Shown here one piece after another: positions 44,201-55,221 of a stretch of DNA of 64,000 nt (positions are counted from its first letter, which is position 1; the number at the start of each line of letters is the position of its first letter). The notes below the pieces were generated by a model. That model saw nothing but the letters and a program-made list of their open reading frames with translations. It did no database searches and was not told the origin of the DNA. The stretch lies in contig CAWUHX010000072.1 of NCBI GenBank assembly GCA_963922205.1, positions 806,001-870,000 of the forward strand, in the 5' to 3' direction. The translations under genes were made by a program, and so were the position numbers. This DNA is from Romanomermis culicivorax (taxonomy: Eukaryota > Nematoda > Enoplea > Mermithida > Mermithidae).

Positions 44201-47200
44201 GAACGCGATCAAACAAATTATGGAATAAACGGCCGTTCTGATCGTACGATAACGGAAAGAAGATGTCGGGCGGCAAGCGGCCAAATAACGATCGCCGCTC
44301 AAAATCACGAGCAAATAGATGGACATCGTTTTGTTGAGGCCTTCACAAATATACGATAAACGGCAAATAAGGCGACCGAAGGACCAAGTACCGGTCAAAA
44401 GGTAGACGACGAAAAATGGGCCGGCGCATAGGTAGGCTAAAAAAACAGGTTCCGTGAGGCGCATTAGTTACGGTATTGTTTAGGCATACTGTAGCTTGAT
44501 CGATGATGAGATCAAGGAAAATTCAAGAACAACATTTTCAGATCAATGTATTTGAAATTTATTAAGGAAAGATTTTTCCAATTACGAAAATATTAAATCC
44601 AGCCGAATAGTCATTCATTTTGATTTAGATTTCAATTTACAGCTATTTTGCGGATTGTTGCAGCATTCTAATTATAACTAATCTATTATCTTTTGGCGGC
44701 CATCTTCAAGCCGGAGTGTGCAGTAAATTTCATTATTTCTTCAATTAAAGACATTGTGTTTCATTTTTTATAATTATTCAACAGGTTCGATGGCAAATGA
44801 TGATTATTAGAATCAAGAAGGTTGAGTTTTGAACGATAACAGGCATCACACGCAGGCCTGCAGGCAGGGAGCCTGAGGGGATGCCCTACCCGAAATGTTT
44901 CAAGCGCTAAAAAGATCAGTTTTTTCTTCAAGAAAAAGTCGAGTTAGAAATGCCTCGTATCTTAACTTTCGACTGAGATATTGGCTTCCAAAAAATGTTT
45001 GCCCCCCGAAAAAAATTCCTGACTACAGGCTTGATCACATGACATATTTCTTGGGACCGGAACGCATCTTTGTTCGTTGTCATCGAGCCTAAAAATCGAA
45101 AAATATCGAGTTGTAAAACAGTTTTTAATTTTGAGTCTATTTAAGATGTTGACCACGAAGTACAAATTTATAGAATCAAATATACTGTAGCCTTTATGAT
45201 GATGAACGGCAGTTTTAGGCGATGAAAGTTGTTTAAATAAAGTCAGAAGTAGTTCTTCAACGGATTTCGTTCAAGTATACGCTTTTCTATTCTCCGCAAA
45301 ATCAAGATGAAAGCTCGAAAAAAATCGAAGTTCGAAATTATTTCGCGAGTCGACGCGCACTGAGATCATTTCATTCTTAAATTACGCTTCTTTTGTCAAG
45401 AATTTTATTTATTTCTTTTCTTAAATCAAAATACGAGCACTTTTCTTTTTTGAGATCAAAACTATGCCGAATATTCTTTGCATTATTTTAATCCGATTAG
45501 AAAAATTTATTTTTACGAATGTACGTAACTGTACATTGTTGACTTTCTTTTTTGAATTGACATGCATTTTACCTCGCTTCCATTTTTACTCCGAAATCCG
45601 AGTATTTTTTATAAACAAAATAGATATTTTTCCTCAGTCGATGAACTCAATGTCCTAGAATTAAAGTGATTATTGAAGATAAAGGTGACATCTATATCGA
45701 AATTAAGCCTTTTTGTTCGAAATCATAATCATGCATAGACACACAGGACGTGTTATGAATTTACCATGTCCTAAAGCATACCTGTAAGACCTCTGGTCGG
45801 TTGGGGAGAGTAAATTGGCGAGGTGGAGTATCCATTTTCTGAAAAATCTTGAGCTGGCTTTTATGTTGAAAAATTTTTCTAGTTCATCATTAATAACTTC
45901 AACGTGTATTTATTACTTGTTGAACCAAACGAAAAATTTTATTTATTCAAGAACTTAGCTATGGATAGATTCACTATAAAATAATTCTTACGAACTACGG
46001 AATGAGTAAATTTTTACCATAGTCAAAAATGCTGATCCACAGCAGAATGGACCTCCAGCAATGATCGAGACGATGATGAAGGGAAATGATCAAGAGATAA
46101 AAATAAACGTTATAGGTATAAATATAATGCCGTTTTCAAAACAAAGCATACGTGAATCCACAAAAGCATCATCATGGCTTGAAAAGTACCAATATAGCAA
46201 ATAATTTTGCATATTTGATTAATCTAGATTGAAGAATAAGTAGTTTGAACGATGTCTTTTCTATCGCCATAGAAAATCGGGCCTAGTAGAAACCCCTGCA
46301 CTGCCCGACCCTCCAACAAAATTTCTACGCTGTACATGTAAGGTTGTGGGCCGAAAAAGCTAACACTTGACTGTTTTTATTGAGTTCTAGATGGTTTTAA
46401 AATTGATATTAGTAGATATGTATTTATTAAATACGTTTTCGAATGAAATTATATTTTAGCAGGTTGAGAACAGTTCCTATAGCATATCATAGGTTTCTAA
46501 TTAGCTAGTGTGAAAACGATAATTATTTCCTGACTTTCAGATGTAATAGAAAACAGGGAAAAACGCGCAATTATAAAAATCGTGATTGTTGTGAACAACA
46601 TTCAGAATCTAACGTTATAAAAGAAAACATCGCAAATTACAAAAAAACATCGTTAACTGTAATTCAGACGGAACTAGCATTTATCAGCGGCTAATCAAAA
46701 TCATGAAACTCGAGTAAACACTAATTACGCATTCCGGCACGTTTTGAAGACTAATTGAAGAATGCTCATCAAGGCACGAAAAACTATGGAAGGTGTGAGC
46801 TAGTCAAATCGGCATTATATTCTTAGAATAATCTTACAATGTGTCAAAAAGCATACAATCATTTTGTTGAATCATGCTTGTCGTTACAAGGCGCCTTTTC
46901 ATAATACATTTGATGAACCAGATGATTCCAATTCACAAACAGAATCGTCTTTTTTGACAATTCAATTATGTTAATGAGTAGGATTTTTTCAGTGGTATCT
47001 AATAAATCAAAAATAACTTGTCAGCTAATGCTGGACAAGTTGACTAAAGTCAATAAATTGCAGAGCATGTAGCTTTCAAATTGGAGTTCCTCACTTTATT
47101 GTGACAATCATTTTTCTTGAGAATTAATCGATTTCCTACCAAATCAAGACTTACACACTTTACGAGCCAATTAGGGAGGATATGTGAATGTGAACCATCA

Positions 47201-50200
47201 ACCAATAAGAAGAAAAATTTTGAAAATGAGAATATTAATTTTGCTTTTTATGTTAAAGACAGAACAAAATCCCTAGAATCAAAACAGATCAAATTTTGAA
47301 GAGCTCTTGTTTATCAAAGGCTAGTCACCGCTATAAAGTAAATTTCAGGATTTTTTTTGTTTGAAATTTTTTTTCAAACTTTTCGATGCAAAGTCACATA
47401 GCGTGAATTACTAAGTCATAAGGCGACTCGCGATTTGTGTCTCTTGGCTGCGAAAGTCACGCTAGAAAAGGTACTTAGCACGCCTGAGCGCAAGAAATTA
47501 GAACAAAAAGCCTATTTGAGCATAAATGAATGAATTGTAATGAGCATTGTCTTGGCGATATTGAGAGAGAACGTGCTTAATTATCATGAACAAACCGAGC
47601 GTCTTTTGGTATTGGACAAGAAAACTGAACATATATTTTTGAGCTATACATGATATAAATTTCATCAAAAATTTTTAAATTTCAAGACAAAAGAAGAACA
47701 GTGTGCGTTCTCCACTAACCTATCATAAATTCAAAGTTTAAAATGAGAATTTTTTTTCAAAAAAATAACCAACGCAAACATATATAAAATAAAAAATAAA
47801 CCGAATTAATATTGTATTCGTTCTTTATACGTAACTTTAAATGTATCTCTCTTGGAACTATAAATGAAGTTATTTAAGCTCACTCAATTTAAAAAAAATC
47901 GACGAACGTATGCGATAGAGAAAATTTAAAAAAGTGCCATGTAGAGCATTCAATTCTGCGTCGGATAGTGTGTAAACTAAAAATCTTTTCAGAATAATCA
48001 CATTAAAACGTGACAAGAAAGTTGATCAGTCAGAAAATTTTGTTTATGTTTAATTTTAAAAAAATTAGACTTTTCTCAAAATGAAAAAAATCATTTTTGG
48101 GGCAATGATCTTCGGCTTGGCAATAGTTCAGATTTTAACCTGACCGAAAATCTCGGTGACATTTTGAAAGACGAAGTTGAAAGGCTAATGCACATGGAAT
48201 CCGAAATTGGCTGCTATTGGGAAACATTATTGCAAAATTAAAATACGGTATTAAATGAACTAGAATATGATACTGAATCATTCGGAAGTCTTCTGTGCCT
48301 GATGCCCGAACGTTTAAGTTTCGCGAAGCCGATGCTGGTAATACACACTTTTGAATTGATTCAAATTTGTGAAAATTTAAAATTTCGAACATGTTACATT
48401 TTTGATCAATAAAATTTTAACCGGTGGAGATTGTATTATCGAAGAATCATCACTCGACGCCAGTGTTTTTTTAGCACGAAATTCATTAGCACAGTCACTA
48501 ACTTTCCATTGATTTGTATTGCTTTTTCTTAACACGACTAAACTTTTCACCAGTACAGTTCAACTTTACTAGCACCGTGCTAAAAAAACTATGCTCGACC
48601 GAGAATTGAATGCTCTATAAGGCACTGCTTTAAAATTTTGTCTATCGCATCTGTTAGTCGATTTTTGCCAGGGCTATCTTTTCATGACACCCTGTACACT
48701 TAAGAGCTGAGTTTAGAACCATTCAGAACGCATTTAGAACATAAAAACTCTGATTTTAATCGATTCACTTGCTCATATAACTTCCGAACATGAGAGCTTT
48801 CCGATACGGTTTACTTTATATTTTCGAAACAATTTGAGTTTGAACTTCTGATTGCTATTATTACATATCCATACATGCACATGGAGGGGTTTGGGGGGGG
48901 GGGTTTTGACCCCCAGCAGATTTTTATTGACCCCCAGTAGATTCTTGCTGACCCCCAGCAGATTTGACTCCCCTAGAAATGATTGAGAAGTTGACGAGGG
49001 AAAATGATCGAGAGAGAAGAGAAAGTCGTCATGAAAATGGAAATGATGCTGTAGTTTAACAATTTTTCTAAACAAAGCATACTTAATTCCAAAGGAGTAA
49101 CATTAAAACTGTAAAAAGTGTTTTCTAAGCAAATTATTTAATAAATCTGACTAATATAGTTGTAAGAATATGCTGTTTGGATGTTAGAAAACCTTTCTGA
49201 GACCTTTCTTTTCATTATCAAGAATGAAAAAAATTTGTATTCCACCCCCCATCCAGGCTGACCCCCAGCAGAATTTCTATGCTGTGCATGTATGCATATA
49301 TCAGCTAACTTTTTGAATTTGCAGCACTTATGACACGTCATTTTTACTTCAATAGAAAAAATTATTACAGGCGGTATGCAATAAATCTTTTGATAATTCT
49401 TGTATCATATCCTAACCATGTCTAAGCGTTGGATTTTTTCGTGTGAAAAATTTGTCAAAGTCAACAGAGCACGAATTCGATGCAAAAATTATTATTACGA
49501 TTTGCAGAGAGTAGTAATTGATGATGGATGTCAAAATCAATTCATTTTCAGGATACTTTTTGAAAAATTTTGTTTATTGTATCTATAATCTGTTTTTCTT
49601 GAAATGCTTCCAAATGATGAAAGTGGAAAGCAAGTAATATTTCAGATTTTTGCGATTTTCTAATAAACAATATATCATGTAAGACTGCAAATGTGTGAGC
49701 ATGCTGACCTAACCTCTACCAATTTTTCGAGTGAAAAATTTTACAGTAAGAACCTTATGTAAACGATTTTGACGACAATACTGATTTGTGTCACTTTTCT
49801 ATTTGGAAGCATTTTATAAAAAACAGACTGATTTTACCCGTTTTTTAATTTCTCAGTTCTTTTTTTTGCAGAATATCTTATATAGGAAATGATTTTTAAA
49901 TTATCGCCTCAGATAGATTAAATTCTCTAAATTTATAGCTGAAAATGAACAGAATAATAACGATCTGCTCCTTTGTAAGCTTGTCAGCCATAATTTCCGG
50001 GTTCAGAAGTTTTCAGTGATCCGTCTTCTTGGGCAATGTGGTGATGTTATGATTTTTTCAACCAGCTAAAAATCCCCCATTTTTGAAAAATTCGATCAGC
50101 ACAGTATTGTATCTAAATTTTGCGCTCAAAACCGACAACAAACATTCAAAAATCAGGCGAACCACCAACTAAAAAGTTTTACTTTTCAAATAGATATAAC

Positions 50201-50523
50201 TTTTATCATAGATCGACATTGCCTCGTAGAAGTCTTTTTGGTGAATTTAAAAAAAAAATCTCACCCAAATCAACGGCACTTAAACAAGCCACGTAAATGT
50301 AAACGTTGGTCAACAATTTTCGACTAAGTATAACTTTCATGGTCACGGTGACCACTATCGCATTGCCCACTATACCGACCACAATCATGATCAAATAAGC
50401 GACGGCCAGGGCCAAATTTTTCGTCGCGTCCGATTTTCTTATGCAAGCGTTCGCGTCGAAATCGTCCGGCAGTATCGCTTTCGCTACGACGGCTAATAGA
50501 CTAGTTGAATTGTTGTAACTCAT
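35246..50523 (-). CDS. Rhodopsin-class neuropeptide-type GPCR, complete
   Basis: The exons are 50523-50265, 44436-44061, 42623-42314, 39408-39084 and 35556-35246. All junctions keep frame and give 526 residues. Two N-glycosylation sequons lie at residues 4-7. TM1 is about 37-61 with GIVGN. TM2 has LSAVD (D85). WSFG 104-107 and C111 precede TM3, which ends in DRY 135-137. TM4 is about 155-176 and ECL2 cysteines are at 186 and 189. TM5 is about 261-287 with P274. TM6 has CWTP 362-365. TM7 has NSCVDPILY 400-408, the DPxxY form. ECL2 is unusually long (about 80 residues, Ser/Thr/Asn-rich). The tail is basic and then Ser-rich. A peptide ligand (somatostatin/allatostatin-C or galanin-like) is plausible, but the ligand is not known. 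Reading through the donor at 39084 would end the protein five codons later. Confidence 0.85.
35682..35918. mobile_element. About 240-bp inverted-repeat element (copy 2)
   Basis: It starts AGTGTGTTTTTTTTATAAAA and ends CATTTCAAGAAAAACGGACT. The body carries GTAGGCTCAT and TTATTTGCTTTCC as in the other copies. It lies in the last GPCR intron, 126 bp from the last exon. Confidence 0.7.
37120..37375 (+). repeat. Dispersed repeat, forward copy
   Basis: This is the counterpart of 13590-13870 and 41334-41512 in the opposite orientation (ATTCTAAAATGCTGGAAAAT, ATAGTCACAAAAAATTGG). It lies in a GPCR intron. The 77-codon open frame across it is a product of the repeat. Confidence 0.55.
37773..37993. 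mobile_element. About 220-bp inverted-repeat element (copy 3)
   Basis: It starts GGTCTGTTTTTTATAAAACG and ends CATTATGAGAAAACAGACT, with ACTTGCTTTCCACTCTAATT near the right end. A second right-hand end (TATTTTGAGAAAACAGACAA, to about 37731) just before it suggests a partial neighbour copy. Confidence 0.7.
38000..39083. other. GPCR intron 4, remaining part
   Basis: I see no exon or clear repeat here. The 38182-38418 and 38533-38772 open frames show no family likeness and lack coding-like base use. Confidence 0.4.
40787..40958. mobile_element. Small inverted-repeat element, CAGRGCTTTTTCCGCA family
   Basis: It begins CAGAGCTTTTTCCGCAC and ends GATGCGGAAAAAGCCCTG. Several internal GTGCGGAAA words repeat. 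The flanking 8 bases (TTTCCAAT and TTTTCAGT) match at 6 of 8 positions, compatible with an old hAT-type duplication. It lies in GPCR intron 3. Confidence 0.6.
41041..41180. mobile_element. 140-bp hAT-type inverted-repeat element, CAGGGTT ends
   Basis: It begins CAGGGTTATTTTTTTTAGCA and ends TGCTAAAAAAGAAAACCCTG. The flanks are GTACGAGA on the left and GTACGAAA on the right (7 of 8). CAGGG termini with an 8-bp duplication are typical of hAT elements. It is 82 bp from the 40787-40958 element. Other copies are at 48461-48593 and 13161-13289. Confidence 0.8.
41334..41512 (-). repeat. Dispersed repeat, third copy
   Basis: It shares TTTTTTGTGACTATAGTTTTAAA, GAGAGTACGAGTATA and CTATCAGGAAA in order with the reverse complement of 37120-37375. 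It is decayed and non-coding. Confidence 0.5.
41702..42115 (-). mobile_element. hAT-type element, reverse copy in GPCR intron 3
   Basis: It begins CATACATGTAACGGAGCTC and runs as the reverse complement of the 5352-5794 family (GACCAAAAGTATGGGGGTCC, GGCGTCGAG for the central palindrome). The right end is diverged. The flanks GTATTGAG and GTAGTGAG match at 7 of 8 positions. Confidence 0.7.
43450..43830. repeat. Inverted-repeat element, CCATTTACTCTAAGATG family
   Basis: The left end is GCCATTCATTTTGAAATGAC..GCAGCGG. The right end GCTGCGTCTATCATCTTAAA..ATGG is its inverted relative. Left ends of the same family recur at about 39786, 52462, 53105 and 61463. It is about 380 bp, in GPCR intron 2. 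Confidence 0.55.
44462..45776. other. GPCR intron 1, proximal part
   Basis: AT-rich DNA with no exon seen. The C/G-rich patch at 44855-44900 (CAGGCCTGCAGGCAGGGAGC) and 44995-45035 is short and unexplained. Confidence 0.35.
45777..46346 (+). mobile_element. Diverged hAT-type element, CCCCCAGCAGA family
   Basis: It begins CATACCTGTAAGACCTC and ends near GCTGTACATGTAAGG. In between it shares with 3601-3977 and 48870-49294 the words AAACAAAGCATAC, GATTAATCTAGATTGAAGAAT and CAACAAAATTTCTACGCTG. I see no target duplication. Confidence 0.5.
46350..48058. other. GPCR intron 1, middle part
   Basis: AT-rich DNA. I see no exon, RNA gene or clear repeat here. Confidence 0.4.
48132..48337 (+). pseudogene. 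Broken coding segment of unknown family
   Basis: After an acceptor-like GTTCAG (to 48131) the frame reads FNLTENLGDILKDEVERLMH and on to WETLLQN. It meets one TAA (48239-48241) and continues in the same frame with NELEYDTESFGSLLCLMPER up to a donor-like CTG|GTAATA at 48337. The base and residue use look coding on both sides of the stop. It lies inside GPCR intron 1 on the opposite strand. It may be a decayed exon or retrocopy, or a functional exon if the stop is a sequence error. I do not recognise the family. Confidence 0.35.
48461..48593. mobile_element. 133-bp inverted-repeat element, TTTTTTAGCAC family
   Basis: It begins CAGTGTTTTTTTAGCACG and ends GTGCTAAAAAAACTATG. The interior is closely similar to 41041-41180 (TTGATTTGTATT.CTTTTTCTT). 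The flanks CTCGACGC and CTCGACCG share the first six bases. Confidence 0.7.
48870..49294 (+). mobile_element. hAT-type element, CCCCCAGCAGA family, second copy
   Basis: It begins CATACATGCA and ends TGCATGTATG. It carries four CCCCCAGCAGATT-like words and is colinear with 3601-3977 (GAGAAGAGAAAGTCGTCAT, AAGTAACATTAAAACT). The flanks TACATATC and CATATATC match at 6 of 8 positions. It lies in GPCR intron 1. Confidence 0.7.
49587..49829. mobile_element. About 240-bp inverted-repeat element (copy 4)
   Basis: It begins ATCTGTTTTTCTTGAAATGC TTCCAAATGATGAAAGTG and ends as the reverse of that pattern (CTATTTGGAAGCATTTTATA AAAAACAGACT), so the terminal repeats are about 37 bp. This is the clearest pair in the family. 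It lies in GPCR intron 1, about 440 bp beyond the first exon. Confidence 0.8.
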
Positions 50524-50527
50524 ATCT

Positions 50528-50821
50528 CTAAGCGAATTTGATAGAAATGCCTCCTTTCAACGCGACAATACTTCTGCAGGAAAATAGATAAAAAACAAAC
50601 GTTGCTAAGCTATAAAAAGACACACAAAAAAGGAGAAATTCGATTTCGACAAATATGATGACCGAGATAAAATGAGAAAAAAGGAAAAATGCGATCGTCA
50701 TTATTAACGACGGATATTTGTTCGATAATATCTTTTTCAGAAACAGCCGTTTAATCCCTATCGGTGGCATTCTAGACAAGATGCGGACCCGACGAAAGTT
50801 GGGAAGCGCAGATTCAGTCAT
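50528..50821 (-). CDS. Upstream open frame before the GPCR start
   Basis: A 97-codon frame begins with a CG-rich stretch (MTESALPNFRRVRILSRMPP) and continues into a hydrophobic AT-rich part. It ends 5 nt before the GPCR start codon, in another frame. It may be an upstream open reading frame in the 5' leader. A possible acceptor (TTCGCTTAG, down to 50527) would instead remove it as intron. I do not claim a protein. Confidence 0.2.
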   Translation of the reverse strand: MTESALPNFRRVRILSRMPPIGIKRLFLKKILSNKYPSLIMTIAFFLFSHFISVIIFVEIEFLLFCVSFYSLATFVFYLFSCRSIVALKGGISIKFA

Positions 50822-51347
50822 TTTCCCAACGAAGGCTTATAAACAAAACAAAAATTGCTAAGAAGAAACTTGACAACAAAAAATGATAAATTTTCCGTAT
50901 ACTAAGAGAAAATGCTAATTATGCGACATCCCCTTTTTCATCCCACCTTATTAAGATTATAATCATGATTATCATCATCATCACTGATTGAGCTATTGCA
51001 GCAGGCACGTACAAATACGCATTACATTTGCTTCTGTGAATATTTCATACGAATCTTGTATTGTTCTGTGTATTATACACGACGTTTCTAACAAATGTCG
51101 CATCTGTACATATGAAAGATCCTGATAAGGTAATCGAGGAAGCCAGAACGAACGCGGCAGAAAAACTCGCAATTACGTATGTATTTCTTGTAGTTTTGTA
51201 ATAATGAACAATGTATTGCAATGGTTTCAGAAGCCAACAAATTTTAATTAATACAGCTTTGAAGTTTTTAGCCTAAAATGCGTTGACTTGTAGTTAATTT
51301 TTGGCCTGTATTACTCAACTCGAACTTGGCCCTAGAAAGATGAGCAT
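50822..51347. other. Upstream of the GPCR gene, no gene seen
   Basis: AT-rich DNA. It may contain the GPCR promoter, but no clear element is visible. Confidence 0.3.
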
Positions 51348-51578
51348 AGTATGTTTTCTTAAGATGCTTCTAGATAATAAAACTAAAAAGCAAATACTAT
51401 CTCATGGTTTTTCGGCTTTCTGCCAAAATATTTGTCGCATAGGACTGCAAATTTATAAGCATACTCAACTAATCTTGATCCTTTTCGAGGAACAAAAGTT
51501 CATTAAAAGCCTTCAATGAACGATTTCAATAAAAACATTAATCATTGTCATTTACAAACATTTTATAGAAAGCAGAAC
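51348..51578. mobile_element. About 230-bp inverted-repeat element (copy 5)
   Basis: It begins AGTATGTTTTCTTAAGATGC and ends TACAAACATTTTATAGAAAG CAGAAC. The interior shares GCATAGGACTGCAAAT and AAGCATACTC with copy 4. It is more decayed than the others. Confidence 0.55.
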
Positions 51579-52089
51579 CGGCTTCATCAAAAAGACTTAG
51601 GCTACAGCTTAGCCGCAGCTAAACGGAAATGGTATAATGTATACAGTTAAGCTATAGCTCAAATTGCAGCTGAGGTCTCCTCGATGAAACCGGGCCCAGT
51701 ACATCATTTCACCGCAACGATATATGAATTTTCCTCGACGAAAATCTTTTTGGATGAATGTGGATCGAGAATCTGTCTAAACAGCGAAGATTTCACTTCG
51801 TCCAATTGATCACATGATAAAAATAAAATCTGAATAATGACAAAAAGACTCTTTGAATCGGAAACGATTGAGAAATGATTGACGGGTGAAAGGATAAGAA
51901 AGAACACAAGTATGCAATAAGCACAAATTTGAACGACGGAAAGTTTCAGTTGACAGTAGAACAATGTATAAGGTGATCTTTTTCAGCAAGGCTGAACGGG
52001 AGTCTCGGAGGGAATGGGAGCGTAAAAGTTTGCTGACGTGTGATGACTGGATGAGGGAAAGTTATAGGCACAAGAGCCTCAATGACTCA

Positions 52090-52270
52090 ATGGCCCGGAA
52101 GGTTTTGTGGACTGAACGGACTGGATGAGCTGAACGGACTGAACGGATGAAACAATTTTTCTCCAACACACTTGGACTAGACTGTATGGACTGAACGGCT
52201 TCATGGACTGAACGGATGGAACGAAATTACAGAGTTCAATAGCCTACTGGGCTGATGGTCTGAACGTTTC
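52090..52270. repeat. Irregular GGACTGAACGGA repeats
   Basis: At least six GGACTGAACGG-like words occur with variable spacing. They do not form a regular tandem array. Confidence 0.6.
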
Positions 52271-53475
52271 CTCCATAATATTCCCTTGTGGCTGAATGAA
52301 CTAAACGAAAACGACTCCCTTCGTTTTCTTCAATTTGCATATCGATTTTCATTTTTCTGTTTTGTACTATATTTTTACGTTTTGCATCACTCGCGATGAA
52401 ATCTACAAATACAGATTGATCACATGATTTTCTCTCATATATGATTTTATCGTATTTCATCATGCCGAATATACTCAATTTATTTTGGAATAAACGAAGC
52501 AGCAGTCCCATGAAATTAAGTTCAACAGAAAATAATGAGTAAGCATATTACTATGTAGTCAATAGAAAAAATTTTTATCCACCAGTGATCAGACAAGTTG
52601 ATTTTTTGTCTTACCAGATCAAATCGTCAAAATTTCTTTTGTACTGCCAACAGGCACTTTCATACATAATTATAGACCTGCACATTAATTGAGGTCTAAA
52701 AATACTGAACACTCAGTACTTACTGTAGCCATGTAAATTTTCACTCTCATGCAGAATGTTCTTCATGCCAAATTATATGGAAAATGAGCACATTCATCAA
52801 GGTTTAAGAATATTGAACTTGCAGTACTTACTAAAGCTGTGTGATTTTGGACTTTCACATAAAACGTAGGATCAAAACCTATTTTCAATTTGCTGTACGT
52901 TATCTGACAGGGTGAAATCTTAGGAAAGTGTCATAAGAGGCCCTTCTTATAGAATCCTCTTGTAGAATAGTTATAAATATAAGAATAATGACAGAAATGT
53001 GTCTGATTTGTAAATCATTCACGCCATGACTGCGGATGTTTGTGCTCCAAAATTTCTCACACATGATTTATTTTCTAGGTGATTGTACCATGTCATCAGG
53101 CTCACTATACTCCATTTATTCTAAAATCTTTGATGCAGTGATCCTATCAAATTAAGTTCAACAGGGAAATTAATAAGCTTTACTTTAATCATCAAAGAAT
53201 TTTTTTATGGGTTAAAGTGATCAGACAAGTTGATTATTTTCTTCAATGGCCTAATAAATGGACAAAATTTTTTTAGTACTGCTGTCCTGAGTCTATTTAA
53301 AACTTGGGCTTTTTCTCCACCAGTCTTTTGACACATGAAAATTGCATGAAAAATGCGAACTACAAGATTATATGATGTACTCTCCTTTACACCAGAACCA
53401 GGAATTTTTCACTCAAAAATTTCTGACGATCTGCTGATTAATCTCATCAGTTTCCAGTAACACATGACATGTGTA

Positions 53476-53714
53476 ATCCATTTTTTATAGAATGTTTGTA
53501 AATGGAAAATGACACGAATACGTACAACTCTCAAACTTACTTACACAACGCTTTTACCGTATGATCTGCTACTCAAAAAAATTGTGAGGGTCAGTTTTGT
53601 AGGCTCACAAATTTTCAGTCCTATGCGACATACGGATCAGCAGGAAATGGAAAAAAATTAAATAGTACTTGCTTTCCACTCCATAATTTGCAAGCAGTTC
53701 AAGAAAAACAGACT
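53476..53714. mobile_element. About 240-bp inverted-repeat element (copy 6)
   Basis: It begins AATCCATTTTTTATAGAATG TTTGTAAATGG and ends AGCAGTTCAAGAAAAACAGACT. The interior has GTAGGCTCACAAATTTTCAG and TACTTGCTTTCCACTCC, nearly as in copy 1. Confidence 0.7.
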
Positions 53715-53749
53715 ATATGTGATACTATTACGTAAACCCGTCGTTTCAC

Positions 53750-54130
53750 CAATGAGAATGTCTAGTTTGTTTAGAAGTTAATGTTGTCGGAAAATGTGAA
53801 ATTTTCGGAATATTCCGTGAAAATTTTTTAATTTTTGTCATAAAATATGAAATTTTTCAAATTTTTAGCCGTAAAATTCGGTATTTTTGAATATTTCCAG
53901 ATAAAATTCTGAATTTTCGGTCAGAAAATCTGAAATATTCAAAATTTTGAAAAATGTTGGTCGAAAAATAAGGAATTTTCGATATTTTGATCGGAAAAAT
54001 CTGAAGTTTTCAAGACTTTTCGCAACGTATTTCGGTCGATAAATGCGAGATTTTTTGAATTTTTTATGAAGAATTTGAAGGAAAATGTAATATTCTTGAA
54101 ATTTTTCTGGAATATTTCCGAATTTATAGT
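53750..54130. repeat. Degenerate repeats of GAAATTTTCGG-type words
   Basis: About eight loosely repeated units of 40-50 bp contain GAAATTTT, TTTTCGG and GAAAATCTGAA. The minus-strand open frame across them is low-complexity sequence. Confidence 0.55.
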
Positions 54131-54199
54131 CCAAAAATTTGAAAGTTGGTGTTAGTTGAGAACCGATTTCGTCGTGAGATATTCTGCATAAAATAAGGC

Positions 54200-54300
54200 T
54201 AACTTCGATTTTTAAGACGGCGACGCGAAACGACGACCGCAGGGGACGGCAAAATGTTGGCGATCACGAGCTCCAGCGTAGTGGAAATTGGATTAGCACT
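54200..54300. other. CG-rich patch upstream of the GPCR gene
   Basis: About 100 bp (AAGACGGCGACGCGAAACGACGACC...) stand out from the AT-rich surroundings by their CG content. A minus-strand frame runs through (ELVIANILPSPAVVV). It could be an upstream exon or promoter of the GPCR gene, or an exon of something else. I cannot choose. Confidence 0.25.
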
Positions 54301-55221
54301 AATCTGTACAATGAAATCACTAATCGGACAGTCGATAGATATAGAATTAAATGTGGATTTACTTCGTCACTATCAAATAATCTCGCAAAATCGAAATTTT
54401 CACGGTCATATTCAAATAGGCCAATCTCGATTGTTCTAACCCAATTTTTTCACTCCCAGACATCTCCCAAAATTCTAGACCAACTCAATGCACGAAAGAG
54501 TAGCCACACGGGAGGAAATTGTGTGAATACAGTTTTTTCTCCCTGACCCATGATGAGTATAATTGTTTTTTCTAGCAACAGTCATTCTATAGGCTTTTTT
54601 CTCTTCTGGCCAAATCAGGCTGACCAATGACCACTGCATATAACATTGAAAGATCATGATACTTTTTCATGCTTGTGAACGGTGGTAGATGCTTCACCAA
54701 CAGTTGTTTCACAAACTCGCACTTTTTCGATTCAGACTCTTCCAACATGTGCAACAGTGGGCCGTGGAATGTGTACCAAATTTTGTTTGTTTGAATATGG
54801 ACTGAAAGGTTCACGACAGATAGTTTTTATTTACTCTGTTGCATTTGGATCAGTGTGGGTCTTTTACACATTGATTCATCTGTCGCATTTTAATTAGTAT
54901 GAGTACTCTGTAGCCGTTCATATGGAAAGATGTTGGTTGTGTGCTCGCGGCTACCCATAACCATTCTTCATAGAGAAGCGCTCGTTCAGTCCAAACAGCC
55001 GCATGGCCGTTCATATAGAAAAACATTTGTTCAGTCCGAACAGCAGTCAGTTCAAAAAGTCCAGAATACTCCAGGGAGTAGTCTAATCCGTGGAATAGCC
55101 ACTCGACGGAGTAAGCCAATCCACCGACTAGCTACTCCCCAGATTAGGTTACTCCATGGATTTTCTTTTTTGGCATTCCAGATAGTGGGATGGTGACGGA
55201 CTTCGTAACCCGTGGATTAAA

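Noticed and set aside
48081-48143. 20-codon frame resembling a signal peptide (MKKIIFGAMIFGLAIVQILT)
   Set aside because: It is very short, has no continuation, and overlaps the better-supported frame of the 48132-48337 segment in another phase.
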